A stretch of DNA of 64,000 nt from Petunia secreta. Lineage: Eukaryota; Streptophyta; Magnoliopsida; Solanales; Solanaceae. The stretch's first letter is position 1, and every line of letters starts with the position of its first letter. Location: NCBI GenBank assembly GCA_029990175.1, contig JARKIP010000017.1:13038001-13102000 (forward strand). The letters run 5' to 3'. The notes under the pieces are model-generated. The model worked only from the letters and a program-made list of their open reading frames with translations, ran no database searches and was not told the origin of the DNA. A program made the position numbers and the translations under genes. Shown piece after piece: positions 23,577 through 33,233 of this stretch.

Positions 23577-24947
23577 GTAAGGTCCATTATCATTAATTAT
23601 TGTTTAAAAAATTTCTCACCTCTAAGAATTTAGATTAATAAATTATGAATTGATTTAGATTATATAGCCTAAATAATATAATGAAGTAGATGGCGGCGAT
23701 CGATATATAATTTCAAAATTTAAAAAGGTGTATTGTTTTTGGGTACTCAGGACTTGGCACCCGTTCGCCTATCTAACAAAAGCAGTTTTAACTGCCAATT
23801 ATATTTGAAAAGGAATATAAACCTTCACTTTACAATTAAAATTTATATTGGAGGCTTTAATTCTATTTATATAATAAAACTATTTCCTTATTTAAAAAAA
23901 AATAGTGAGAATTGCATAATGGAATAGTTGGGAAGACGATTTGAATTGATTGCGATTTTGTAGGCCAAACAATGAAGTGTTTGATGACACTTCCTAGAGA
24001 ATATTTCATACACGGAGAGTAATATGCAATAACATATGGTTTCCCTGGGAATCACCATTGTTATTAAAATTATTTATTCTTTAATTGTATATGTATGTAT
24101 TTATTTTATTTGGTTCCAGTAAGGTACACTTCTTTGTGTAGTTCAATTCTTTGATGCCCTTCTACTCGGCTTTTCATGTATTGCAGTCACATGCTCGTGA
24201 TGGATTCAACCATGGTTAGGCGAGACTTTTATTCGGTTTTTGGAAGCAAAGGCCAACTGATACTATGATATTTCGGATCAACAATATGGTTTCAGTGCAA
24301 AATTAAGAAGTAGAGGATGATGTTAGCAAAACGATGTTGAAAATGGCTATAATACTTGCAAATCTACATAATAGGCAGCAAGAAAATGTTATAAGTGGGT
24401 CCTCTATCTACTTTATCCTTATGGCTTCAAGTCATTTATGTTTATTTGCGTCGTGATAACCATTGTGTTCGTAATATTGACATTGCAAAGGAAAGAAGCA
24501 TGGAAATTTTGGCCAAAATTTTTTTGGCTTACTCAATAGGTAAGCTACTACATTGAGTATGAGGTTAAAGTGTAGCTTGCTGCGTACAAATTTACATTGA
24601 CATAATAAAAAGAAAAGCCAAATAGAAGGATAAAAAAGGGGCACCAAGATTATGGTTTCAATTAATGTCCTTTGGTCTCTAAGTATTTTTTCATGTACTT
24701 TGCTCCATGTGGTTCCTTTTTTCATCTCACCAACCACTTATACATAGTAGGGTTGATTTTGATATTTCAGTTAACTTTATTGCAATATTAGCTGCTAAAG
24801 TAGTGTTGTGGTTGCTGTAAGTTGAGTATGCGGGGTAGTAATAAAAGTTATTGTTGGCTAAGTTTTGAATCAATATGGTTTCAGATTTTGATTTAAATAA
24901 AAGATAAAGATTCGTAAATGGGTGATTCGTGAAGATTGATAGAATTA

Positions 24948-25154
24948 GAGCCTGTTTGGGTAAGCTTAAAAGTAGCTTATAAGCATATATATGCTTTTTT
25001 GAGTGTTTGGTAACTCAATGTAGTGTGCTGATAAGCACTTTTGTGCTTAAAATTAGTCAAAAGTGAGAAGTTGGGAAATCCTAACTTCTCAAAAGTAGCT
25101 TATAAGCAACTTTTGCTTATAAGCTACTTATAATAAGCCCACCCAAACAGGCTC
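24948..25154. mobile_element. Tourist-like (PIF/Harbinger) MITE
   Basis: A 207-bp element has terminal inverted repeats GAGCCTGTTTGGGT / ACCCAAACAGGCTC and is flanked by TTA on both sides (24945-24947 and 25155-25157), the TWA duplication typical of this superfamily. The interior contains further inverted repeats (AAGTAGCTTATAAGC). It is nested in the Helitron and has no coding capacity. Confidence 0.85.
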
Positions 25155-26171
25155 TTAGTCTTCTGTCATGGAGCGTGTATATATGCAAATTGGTAGCTTG
25201 CTTCTTAGCTATTTCGAACTAGGAAGTGGTTAATGAATTAGCAGTTGATATGTCTACTAAAATTTAATGGTTAAATAAATATAGTACAACGGTTTTTTAA
25301 TTCAAATAAGATATTAAAAGAGTAAATTTTCTTCGTTAATCAATAGCCATTCGCTCTCGGTTAATCCATTTTCATGTATTGAAAAGAGTTAAATAAAGAT
25401 CCATGTATTTCGGTAAAATTCACGCAAACATTTTATGTTTGCATTTTTATATTCGTTCCAAACATTGTATTTTTTAACAAAAAAATTAGTAACAAGACAT
25501 AAGTTCATTGGATGAGCACCTAATATGGTATAATAGCAACTATAGATTAAGGCAGTACGACACCCACGACTTAAAAGTTCTGGCTCCGCAACTACATACA
25601 ACTACTGGTTTAGTATAAGTACTCTGTGTGAGTAAGTTTTTACCCATATATTTTAAATGTTTCTTCTAGGATATAATTATTTAGAATAATTGTCGCCATT
25701 AAACATTATATCGCTATTTTAGATATTCCATAAGACATTTAAGTTGTTGGATCTTTCACAGGTTATAAGTAGAAATGGTTGAAGATTTCATAAATGGAGT
25801 TAGAAATATGGTGTGCAAACAAGTTTTTTATAATTTAATTTGAGACGTCACTTAATTCGACTTTGATCTGTAAAGTATGTGTTATTATATTATTTCAATT
25901 AGTTAATTCCTATTATTTTGCATCACAAATTAATTATATAGTCATTAAATAATTTACATAGCAAACTATATGATTCTTTTATTCACATATTTCTTAGAGT
26001 GGTATCTTTTAGTTGGTGGGTTTCAAGCAAAATAAAAAATACATTAAGGAAATAAAATGGTAGATATCAATATCATATCAAAATTTTATATTATCTATTT
26101 TGATATATAAAATTTACTAAAGTTAGTTTCTGTTGATATCGGCCGCGCATCAGCGCGGGTACTATACTAGT

Positions 26172-28405
26172 ATTATATAATGTGAAGCGAAGAACCGTAT
26201 GAGCAAGGCATCCACTAATAAGAATAACCAAGAAAAAATATTCTAGAAAAGGAAATTGTTTTCTTTGTCGTATTTTCATACGCTGAGGTTTTAAGAAAAC
26301 TTCAACACAGTAATTTTCACGGTTCTGTTGATCAAAGCAAAGGTCGATCTCAATATGGATATGCATAAAATCTTCGCACTATCGAAGAATCTCGAACTCG
26401 ATACTCTATACGTACCAAGTCAGTCTAAGACCTTATCCTTTGACGTGTTAAATTTTAAATGCAAATAGATCTACTTAGGATTGTTTTTGTTTTCCGTTGC
26501 CTGTTATGAACACCCTATGCAATCTTACCCAAACTCCTACTTAGACTTTTAATCATGCATCCACAACTTTTATATGCAATGATTTTACATGAACACCAAA
26601 AGAATTTAGCTAAGTTGTTTGCTGATGCAATCTTTGTCCAATAACGCCTTGTCATTACTAATCGGCCCCTTTGCAGGGATCTAGCTATAAAACTCTCCCA
26701 GGAGTCTACGCTGAATTTTTTTATTATTTTTCTCCTACTACGGCAAAGTACTACTACTAAGTCACACTACCATGTTCTTGCGGTGAAACCACATAATAAA
26801 TTGAATTTTGAGTCTCAATGTTCTTCCTTACCTTTCGGTATTAGATATAAACAATTTCACTTGTAGTGTATAATGACGACTTATTCTTGTAGTCTTTTTC
26901 TACTCAAAATCTAGTAATGACTTATTTTTGTAGTCTTTTCTGCTCAAGACCACTCCCACTACGTTGGAGTAGTGGATTTGTAACCATTTTTTGGCTGTTG
27001 ATATTTCTCCCACTACTTAAATGCAATGGAACATCAACTATGACTTGTAGGTTGGATTCTTGAACTTTTGGATTTACTAATGATTCACTTGTTATTTCTT
27101 TGTGCAGTTCTTGTAAATACAATATACTTCTAGAAAAATTATTTATTAAATAGTCATATTCTAGAAATCCGGAATTTATGCTAACAAATTCCTTCTTTTC
27201 ATTATAACAATAAAATAAACCTCCTTTATTCCTTTTGGATGCCAAAAAAAAAACATACAAAATTCATCCTTGATACCAACTTATCAAGTTTCTACTTTAA
27301 ATGGTACTAACATAGAAGGAACTAATTTCAACATACAATTTGTAATTTCTAAGGCGTATTCCTGAAATGAAAAAGAATAACAAATATGAGTTAATGTCCT
27401 AACCAAAAGAACTCTCCCTACCAAACATCTTTTCGCTCTTCACAAAACAATGTTGGTAGGGGCTTTCAAAATTATAGAGTATCAGAATTGCCATTAGCAT
27501 AAGATACTGCTTCATCCATCTCAACATACCCTGAAGGCACAATTAATCGGGAGTTCAAAAATAATCTTTTTGAAAATGCTAGCCACCATTTATTAGGGGT
27601 TCCATTTGGTCGATAGGCAACATTTAGTAGTCTCCAACTTGATTCCTCCCTTATTTGCTTCAAATAATTCCGAAATTGCTCTGTATCCAAATGTAAATGA
27701 ATTAGATAATAATCTTGCAAATAATCCTCTACTGTACGTATTTCTCTAAGAGTCACAAAAAACAAAAAAATAAAAAATAAATAAAAACTAAGATGATACG
27801 GACAGCAAGGACATTATCTTATAGGCATAATCATCGAAATAACAAATAATTTTCAATTAAACATAATGGAACTCTAGACAATAGTCTTACATACTACCTT
27901 GAGTCTGACAATCAACCCTTCTTTCTAATGAGATGATAATGTGGTCAAACAATACATAACCTTTTACTATCAAAATGGATTAACTTAATTTTATCTGAAA
28001 TAATTATTCAATTCACTTTTTGCTGACTATATCAGAGCTACTACAAAACCCAGTACTAATTACTTGTATCTTCCTTTTCATGTATGAATATCAAAATGGT
28101 ATGTTCATCACAACATCAAACGCTTATTTTCTTTACCTTATATTCAACATACTTGTGGTGTGTATCATTATCAAATATAAGTCAAAATTAACACATGAAA
28201 AGCTTATTGTCTAAATAAATATATTGTCTATGTATTAATCAATAGTTTTGGGAGGTTTATAATTAACAGGCCAAAGTTAATATTTATCATGATTATTATA
28301 AATATTTGAGGGATGTCATAAGACTTACGGAACCGATAGATCTATATGTTGCATTTATATATGGGGCCAGTCATACAATATGAAAAAGAAAAAGAAAAAG
28401 ATCCA
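26172..28405. other. Region with weak minus-strand coding fragments of unknown origin
   Basis: Three minus-strand open frames have protein-like composition: 26366-26091 (basic, with a hydrophobic FFLVILISGCLAHTVL segment that could be a membrane helix), 27260-26922, and 27765-27472 (TVEDYLQDYYLIHLHL, then PNKWWLAFSKRLFLNSR). None has a domain I recognise, they are in different frames, and 26366-26091 overlaps the Helitron end. They may be remnants of one degraded gene or chance frames. Confidence 0.25.
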
Positions 28406-28413
28406 ATTGATGA

Positions 28414-28674
28414 CAGTGGCGGAGCCACATGATGGCCAGGGTGGTCACCTGACCACCCTTTGCCGAAAAATTATACCGTATACGTGGGTTAAATTTAAAT
28501 ATTTATGACTAAATATTACATTTTGAACACTCTTGCTATAACTAATAGTGCTAGCCTAGTAGTGTAGGGTGGTCTAATTTAGCTAAACAACCCGGGATCA
28601 AATCTCATCTTGTATATTTTGAAATTTTTTCTGAAGCTTGAACACCCTTAAAAGAATTCCTGGCTACGCCACTG
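28414..28674. mobile_element. hAT-type MITE
   Basis: A 261-bp element begins CAGTGGCGGAGCCA and ends TGGCTACGCCACTG, so its inverted termini match except for one base. The 8-bp flanks ATTGATGA (28406-28413) and ATCGATGA (28675-28682) agree at seven of eight positions, as expected for an aged hAT target duplication. It is non-coding. Confidence 0.85.
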
Positions 28675-28682
28675 ATCGATGA

Positions 28683-29289
28683 TCTCCTCGATTCTTGCTT
28701 GGACTTGGAGAAGAACTAAAAGAAGAAAGGACACTAAGGAGGAGATCATCAAGAAGGACATCAATGAAGGCCAAGCACATCAAGCAAACTGAAGGACGCA
28801 ATCAAGAAGCTCCAAAGCAAAGCATCCAAAGTCTCCTGCTACATTAACGATCTTCGTCCCTGTTCAAGTTCAACAACGGAGGCAATACGTCTCTGTTCAA
28901 GTTCAACAATGGAGGCCACAATCTACTACCCTATTCAAGTTCAACAATGGAGACCACGATCTACGTCCCTATTCAAATCCAAAATCAATGTTCAAATCAA
29001 GATTCGGCATGCGCGAGTTCAAATCATCTGTTCGTGGTAGTTGAATCTCAAATATTTTTCGTGACGGACGTCAAAGTATTCGTGACGCACAACAAATCCA
29101 AGATCAAGCTTCTTGAAATCAAATCCAAAGTCCATCAAGCTCAAGATCAAGCTTCTGATCCCTTGAACCAAAGTTCGTGAGGAGAAGAATCAGAGGATGT
29201 CATTTACAAAATTAGTGGCACTCCAGAGATTGTAACCCGCATCTTATGTTGATATTAAATAAAAAAATTTGTTACACTATTTCTTGTCT
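28683..29289 (+). repeat. LTR-like fragment with a ~38-bp tandem repeat
   Basis: Three to four diverged units of CCCTGTTCAAGTTCAACAA(T/C)GGAG lie at about 28857-28980. The stretch ends in ATTGTAACCCGCATCTTATG and an AATAAAAAAATTTG tail that resembles the R-U5 part of a Ty3/gypsy LTR. The open frame at 28947-29180 is low-complexity and not called. No partner LTR or boundary could be fixed. Confidence 0.35.
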
Positions 29290-29329
29290 TGAAGTTTTTA
29301 GACTTCGAAATTTATTGTTACAATGATCT

Positions 29330-29809
29330 AATGGCTGATTCTGAAGGACCTGAGGCAAAAAGGAACTGTTAGTGAGTTTCAAGAAGTTTTTGACAAGGTA
29401 TTGACCAGATTAAATCTTTCCACTTCTTATGCCATTAGTTGTTTCATAATTGATTGAAACCAAAATTCAAATTAGATGTTAAATCCTTTGGTCCTAAATA
29501 TCTGCAAGCAGCCTAGGAGCTAGCTAGGTTACTAGAAGGTTCTTTCATTACCAAGAATAGAACCTAATGAGTAATCAATTCTGGTCAAATAAGGGTAAGG
29601 CTATAGATAATAGATAGTTTGGTAATAATCACTTCCATAATAGACCAAGAAGGACCTTAGCTATTGAAGAAATTAAAAAGAAACGAGTTAAACAATAGTG
29701 TTTCTTTTCTTATGAGTAATTTTTGCTTGAGCACAAGTGTAAAACTTTCAAGCTAGTATATGCTTTAGAAATTGGAGAGGAAAAACAGTTAGTGGATTGT
29801 CATGGAAAG
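29330..29809 (+). pseudogene. Gypsy gag remnant
   Basis: Translation in shifting frames gives GTVSEFQEVFDKVLTRLNL, a PKYLQAA..ELARLLEG segment and scattered stops, matching the Retrotrans_gag family. It is cut off by the Tat insertion at 29810. The following pol half resumes at 41790. Confidence 0.55.
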
Positions 29810-30472
29810 TGTATTGGGTGAAATCCATCGTCACCAAAGTTGATGACTTGGCATCCACATAGGACGGCACACAAACGATACGTGGCTGCGAATGGATATG
29901 AAGGCAGTGGATAAGATCGAAGATAAACAGTTACAACGGACAGATGAACAGTCACTACGGCCAGAAAAGTCGCAGCCCATCAATCAAGACAATTCAAAGT
30001 AGGAACTTTGTCCACAAGCAACACAACTGCTCGTCTAAGGAGTTACAACTGCTTGCGAACGGGAACATAAGCTGCCTATATATTGTAATTTAAGTCACAA
30101 GCATACGGTCTAATGCTTCTCGGAAATCTACACTTGTATTCAAAAATATTTATTGGCATTCAATACTTTATCTCCAGCGAACATTTATTACTATTGCTGA
30201 TCGAAAGATCTTCTCTACTGTTTCATTAATTGAATCTCAAAAAGAGTACGAGGAAAGGAATTTAATCAAGTCTGAACGGCCTGAGCACGGTTCCTTTTTC
30301 GTTTGATTATTTATTCATTATATCGCATTAATTGCCTCTTTACTCTTCCGCATTTATTACTGGCATTTATATTTACTTCATTAGGAGCATTTTAATCTCG
30401 ATTATTGACCGTGACCCCGCTCTACAAATTTAATTGTAAATTAACCTGATAAAACGAAACTACGGTTAAACA
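29810..30472 (+). repeat. 5' LTR of the Tat element
   Basis: It begins TGTATTGGGTGAAATCC and ends CTACGGTTAAACA. A TATATATTG word near 30077 may be the TATA region. It is followed by AATTTGGCGACCACAGTGGGAG, the probable primer-binding and packaging region. I could not assign the tRNA. Confidence 0.93.
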
Positions 30473-30592
30473 ATTTGGCGACCACAGTGGGAGCCGGTCA
30501 ATAACGCCCGTAGGTTAAAATCGCTCGTCGTATTTTATTTTCTATTCATTTTTCCTTCGATCGCTGGTTCTCCCCGTTTTCTCTTTGTTGAA

Positions 30593-32866
30593 ATGGCAGA
30601 TAACAACTCGCACAACAACGTTCTTATTGAAGAGCAACAAGACCTCAACGCTGCGGAGCAGATAAACCAGAATCTGGCCGGAGACGGGCAGCAAGATGTT
30701 CCCCTTGCAGACGACGACGTGATCCCCATTGCAGAGGACGAGAACGTGCTTCCAGCGGAACAGGAGAACGAGCACAGCCAGCAAGGCAGCAGAAATAGTC
30801 GCAACCCTAGCCGAGTGAATGTCGATCAGGAAGCTGGAGGATCTAGAAGACCCAATGGCCCAAGGAATTCGAGGAACTCTCAGGATGCTATCCTCGAATT
30901 CATACGGCAGCAGGCCGAGATCAACAGGCAGATACGGGAAGCTATCGACAGCCTGCGAGGACAGAACATGCCAAACACGGGAAATCCATCCATGGGACGT
31001 CCAAGGGATGCTTCACCATCTCGTGCTTCGAGGCGAGCAGAGAATCAGAATGCGGGTTCAGCGGTGCCGACTGAGATGAGCGAAGTCATGGAGGCTCTCA
31101 CCAAGCAGTTCAAGGAGAGTCAAGAGGCTTTGCAACGCTCCCTTCACGAGAGGATCGACCAGATCCCAGGCGCACCACCCACTCTGAAGAAAGTTGACGT
31201 TCAGCGGTATACTCAAAGGCCTTGGAAGAAAGAAGCAGCACCAAAGGCCATCCCCAAGACATTCAAAATGCCAAACATACCAAGGTATCGGGGAACAACT
31301 GACCCCAATGATCACTTGATGATGTTTAGCAACTTCATAAAAGCAAGCGACCTGACCGACGAGGAAATCGAGTCGGTGCAATTAAAGAAATTCGTGGAAA
31401 CATTGGCGGACGGAGCTCTACGGTGGTATTCCATGCTGCCACCGAATTCAATAGGATCTTTTGCCGAGATGGCGGAGTTATTCGTCAAAGCACACACAGG
31501 CGCCCAGAAGACAGAGACAAGGGTTGAGGATATCTTTGAAATCAAGCAGCTGCCTGGGGAGTCTCTCCGGAAGTATGTAGATCGCTTTCAGCGAGAGCGT
31601 ATGTTGCTACCCAAGGTTCCAGATCGATGGGAAGCAATTGCATTCACTAACAGCTTGGACGTCAAGAGCTCCGAGGCGACCAGGCGACTGTACGAATCCC
31701 TGCGAGAATATCCTGCGGCAAGCTGGTCGGATGTCTACAACCGCTACAATTCCAAGGTACGTATAGACGAAGATAAATTAATTGGCACAGGTACCCGAGG
31801 ACGGAGCCAAACACGCACCAACGGTGCTGGGGGGAAGATCGAGACGGACAGGCCAGACGCACGGCACGAGCCGTACCCTAGCCGATCACACAACAACTCC
31901 AACGGACGCGGTCGCAACAACAGAGGCCTGGCGAGGAACACTGATTCTGCCTCAACCTCTAGTGGGATCCCAACCCTGCCCGTCTTCAGCATCGGAGCAG
32001 TCGAGCTTGTAGCAGTTCTCGAGGAGATGAGCGAAAAGGTCAAATGGCCCAAGGATATGAAGGGTGACCCCAGCAAACGCAACAAGAACTTGTGGTGCGA
32101 GTTCCATCGCGATCACGGCCACACAACGGATGACTGCAAGGCTCTAAGGTATGAAGTTGCTAACTTGTTGAAACAGGGCTATCTCAAGGAGTACTTGACA
32201 GAAAAAGGGAAGCAGACTCATGCGAAGGCCCAGCAAAACAAGTCGGGACCTCCCCGAGTATCTTCTCCAAAAATGACGGTCAACGTCATCTCTGGCGGAA
32301 TTGAGGTTGACGCAGTCACATACACAGCAAAGAAGTATGCTAAAGTCTCTATTACGAAGACCAAGCGACCGCGACTTGAGGATGTGATGACTTTTGAAGA
32401 AGCAGATGCAGATGGCTTGCAGTTTCCTCACATGGACGCTTTGGTGATAACGCTACGAGTGGAAGAGTTCGACGTCAAGAGGGTGCTCGTTGATCCAGGA
32501 AGCTCAGCAAACATCATATTATCTCGGGTCGTGCAGCAGTTGAAATTATACGATGGGATTGTACCAATTTCTCGCGTTCTCTCAGGATTTAACAACTCCA
32601 GTGAGAAAACGTTGGGAGAAATTACGCTGACGACCCTGGTCGAAGGTGTCATGAGACGGACAACGTTTCATGTCATTGATGGAGACATGGCCTACAACAT
32701 AATCCTTGGGAGGCCATGGATACACGACATGCAGGCAGTTCCGTCAACCTATCACCAAGTGATGAAATTCCCTTCAGAGTGGGGAATACGGGAAGTTCGA
32801 GGAGAGCAGCGTTGCGCTAGAGATTGCTACTCAGTCGCAGTCAAGCTCCCCGAGAAAGCAAAATAG
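30593..32866 (+). CDS. gag-pro: Tat gag-protease polyprotein
   Basis: This 757-aa frame encodes the structural Gag and the aspartic protease. The N-terminal ~200 residues are Asn/Gln/Arg-rich and disordered. The Retrotrans_gag domain spans about 230-390 (FVETLADGALRWYSMLPP, then QLPGESLRKYVDRFQRER). A variant zinc knuckle CEFHRDHGHTTDDC, with H in place of the second C, is at about 501-515. The protease active site LVDPGSSANII is near 630 and uses DPGSS rather than the usual DTGA, as is common in Tat elements. The ATG follows the leader about 120 bp after the LTR. The frame ends before an internal copy of the LTR tail, so expression of the downstream pol is unclear. There are no premature stops. 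Confidence 0.92.
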   Translation: MADNNSHNNVLIEEQQDLNAAEQINQNLAGDGQQDVPLADDDVIPIAEDENVLPAEQENEHSQQGSRNSRNPSRVNVDQEAGGSRRPNGPRNSRNSQDAILEFIRQQAEINRQIREAIDSLRGQNMPNTGNPSMGRPRDASPSRASRRAENQNAGSAVPTEMSEVMEALTKQFKESQEALQRSLHERIDQIPGAPPTLKKVDVQRYTQRPWKKEAAPKAIPKTFKMPNIPRYRGTTDPNDHLMMFSNFIKASDLTDEEIESVQLKKFVETLADGALRWYSMLPPNSIGSFAEMAELFVKAHTGAQKTETRVEDIFEIKQLPGESLRKYVDRFQRERMLLPKVPDRWEAIAFTNSLDVKSSEATRRLYESLREYPAASWSDVYNRYNSKVRIDEDKLIGTGTRGRSQTRTNGAGGKIETDRPDARHEPYPSRSHNNSNGRGRNNRGLARNTDSASTSSGIPTLPVFSIGAVELVAVLEEMSEKVKWPKDMKGDPSKRNKNLWCEFHRDHGHTTDDCKALRYEVANLLKQGYLKEYLTEKGKQTHAKAQQNKSGPPRVSSPKMTVNVISGGIEVDAVTYTAKKYAKVSITKTKRPRLEDVMTFEEADADGLQFPHMDALVITLRVEEFDVKRVLVDPGSSANIILSRVVQQLKLYDGIVPISRVLSGFNNSSEKTLGEITLTTLVEGVMRRTTFHVIDGDMAYNIILGRPWIHDMQAVPSTYHQVMKFPSEWGIREVRGEQRCARDCYSVAVKLPEKAK

Positions 32867-32950
32867 CAATTAACGAATCCGGGATTGGAATCAAGCAGCG
32901 GAACTTCAGACTACCAAATCCCGGAATTCATATCAAAATTAGATGCACAA

Positions 32951-33195
32951 AAAGAGTACGAGGAAAGGAATTTAATCAAGTCTGAACGGCCTGAGCACGG
33001 TTCCTTTTTCGTTTGATTATTTATTCATTATATCGCATTAATTGCCTCTTTACTCTTCCGCATTTATTACTGGCATTTATATTTACTTCATTAGGAGCAT
33101 TTTAATCTCGATTATTGACCGTGACCCCGCTCTATAAATTTAATTGTAAATTAACCTGATAAAACGAAACTACGGTTAAACAATTTGGCGACCAA
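32951..33195 (+). repeat. Internal copy of the LTR 3' end plus primer-binding site
   Basis: The segment from CAAAAAGAGTACGAGG to CAATTTGGCGACCA repeats 30240-30484 (the last ~235 bp of the 5' LTR and the start of the PBS), with a single obvious difference (TCTATAAATT for TCTACAAATT). It lies between gag-pro and pol. Both ends share a few bases with the sequence they join (CAAAAAGAG and GACCA), which suggests strand transfer during reverse transcription. Confidence 0.92.
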
Positions 33196-33233
33196 CCATT
33201 GAAGCTCTGGAACCAGAAGAACTTTTCGACAAC

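Larger units (their letters stand above)
20727..26170 (+). mobile_element. Non-autonomous Helitron
   Basis: The 5' end reads TCTATATATATATTAAAAGG after an A. The 3' end has the hairpin CCGCGC-ATCA-GCGCGG (26143-26158), then an eight-base spacer GTACTATA and terminal CTAG before a T. These are the hallmarks of plant Helitrons (TC...hairpin...CTRR, inserted between A and T, no target duplication). The 5444-bp element has no Rep/helicase frame and so is non-autonomous. A second Helitron-type 5' end (TCTATATTATTATT... then TATTAAAAGGAGGGTAGT) begins at 20925. The true start for this 3' end could therefore be either one, with the other a truncated neighbour. Confidence 0.75.

Noticed and set aside
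26143..26158. Rho-independent-type terminator
   Set aside because: The GC hairpin is followed by GTACTATACTAG rather than a T run and fits the Helitron 3' end in a plant genome.
28947..29180. 77-aa gene
   Set aside because: The sequence is Gln/Ser/Lys-rich, derived from a tandem repeat in an LTR-like fragment, and lacks any domain.
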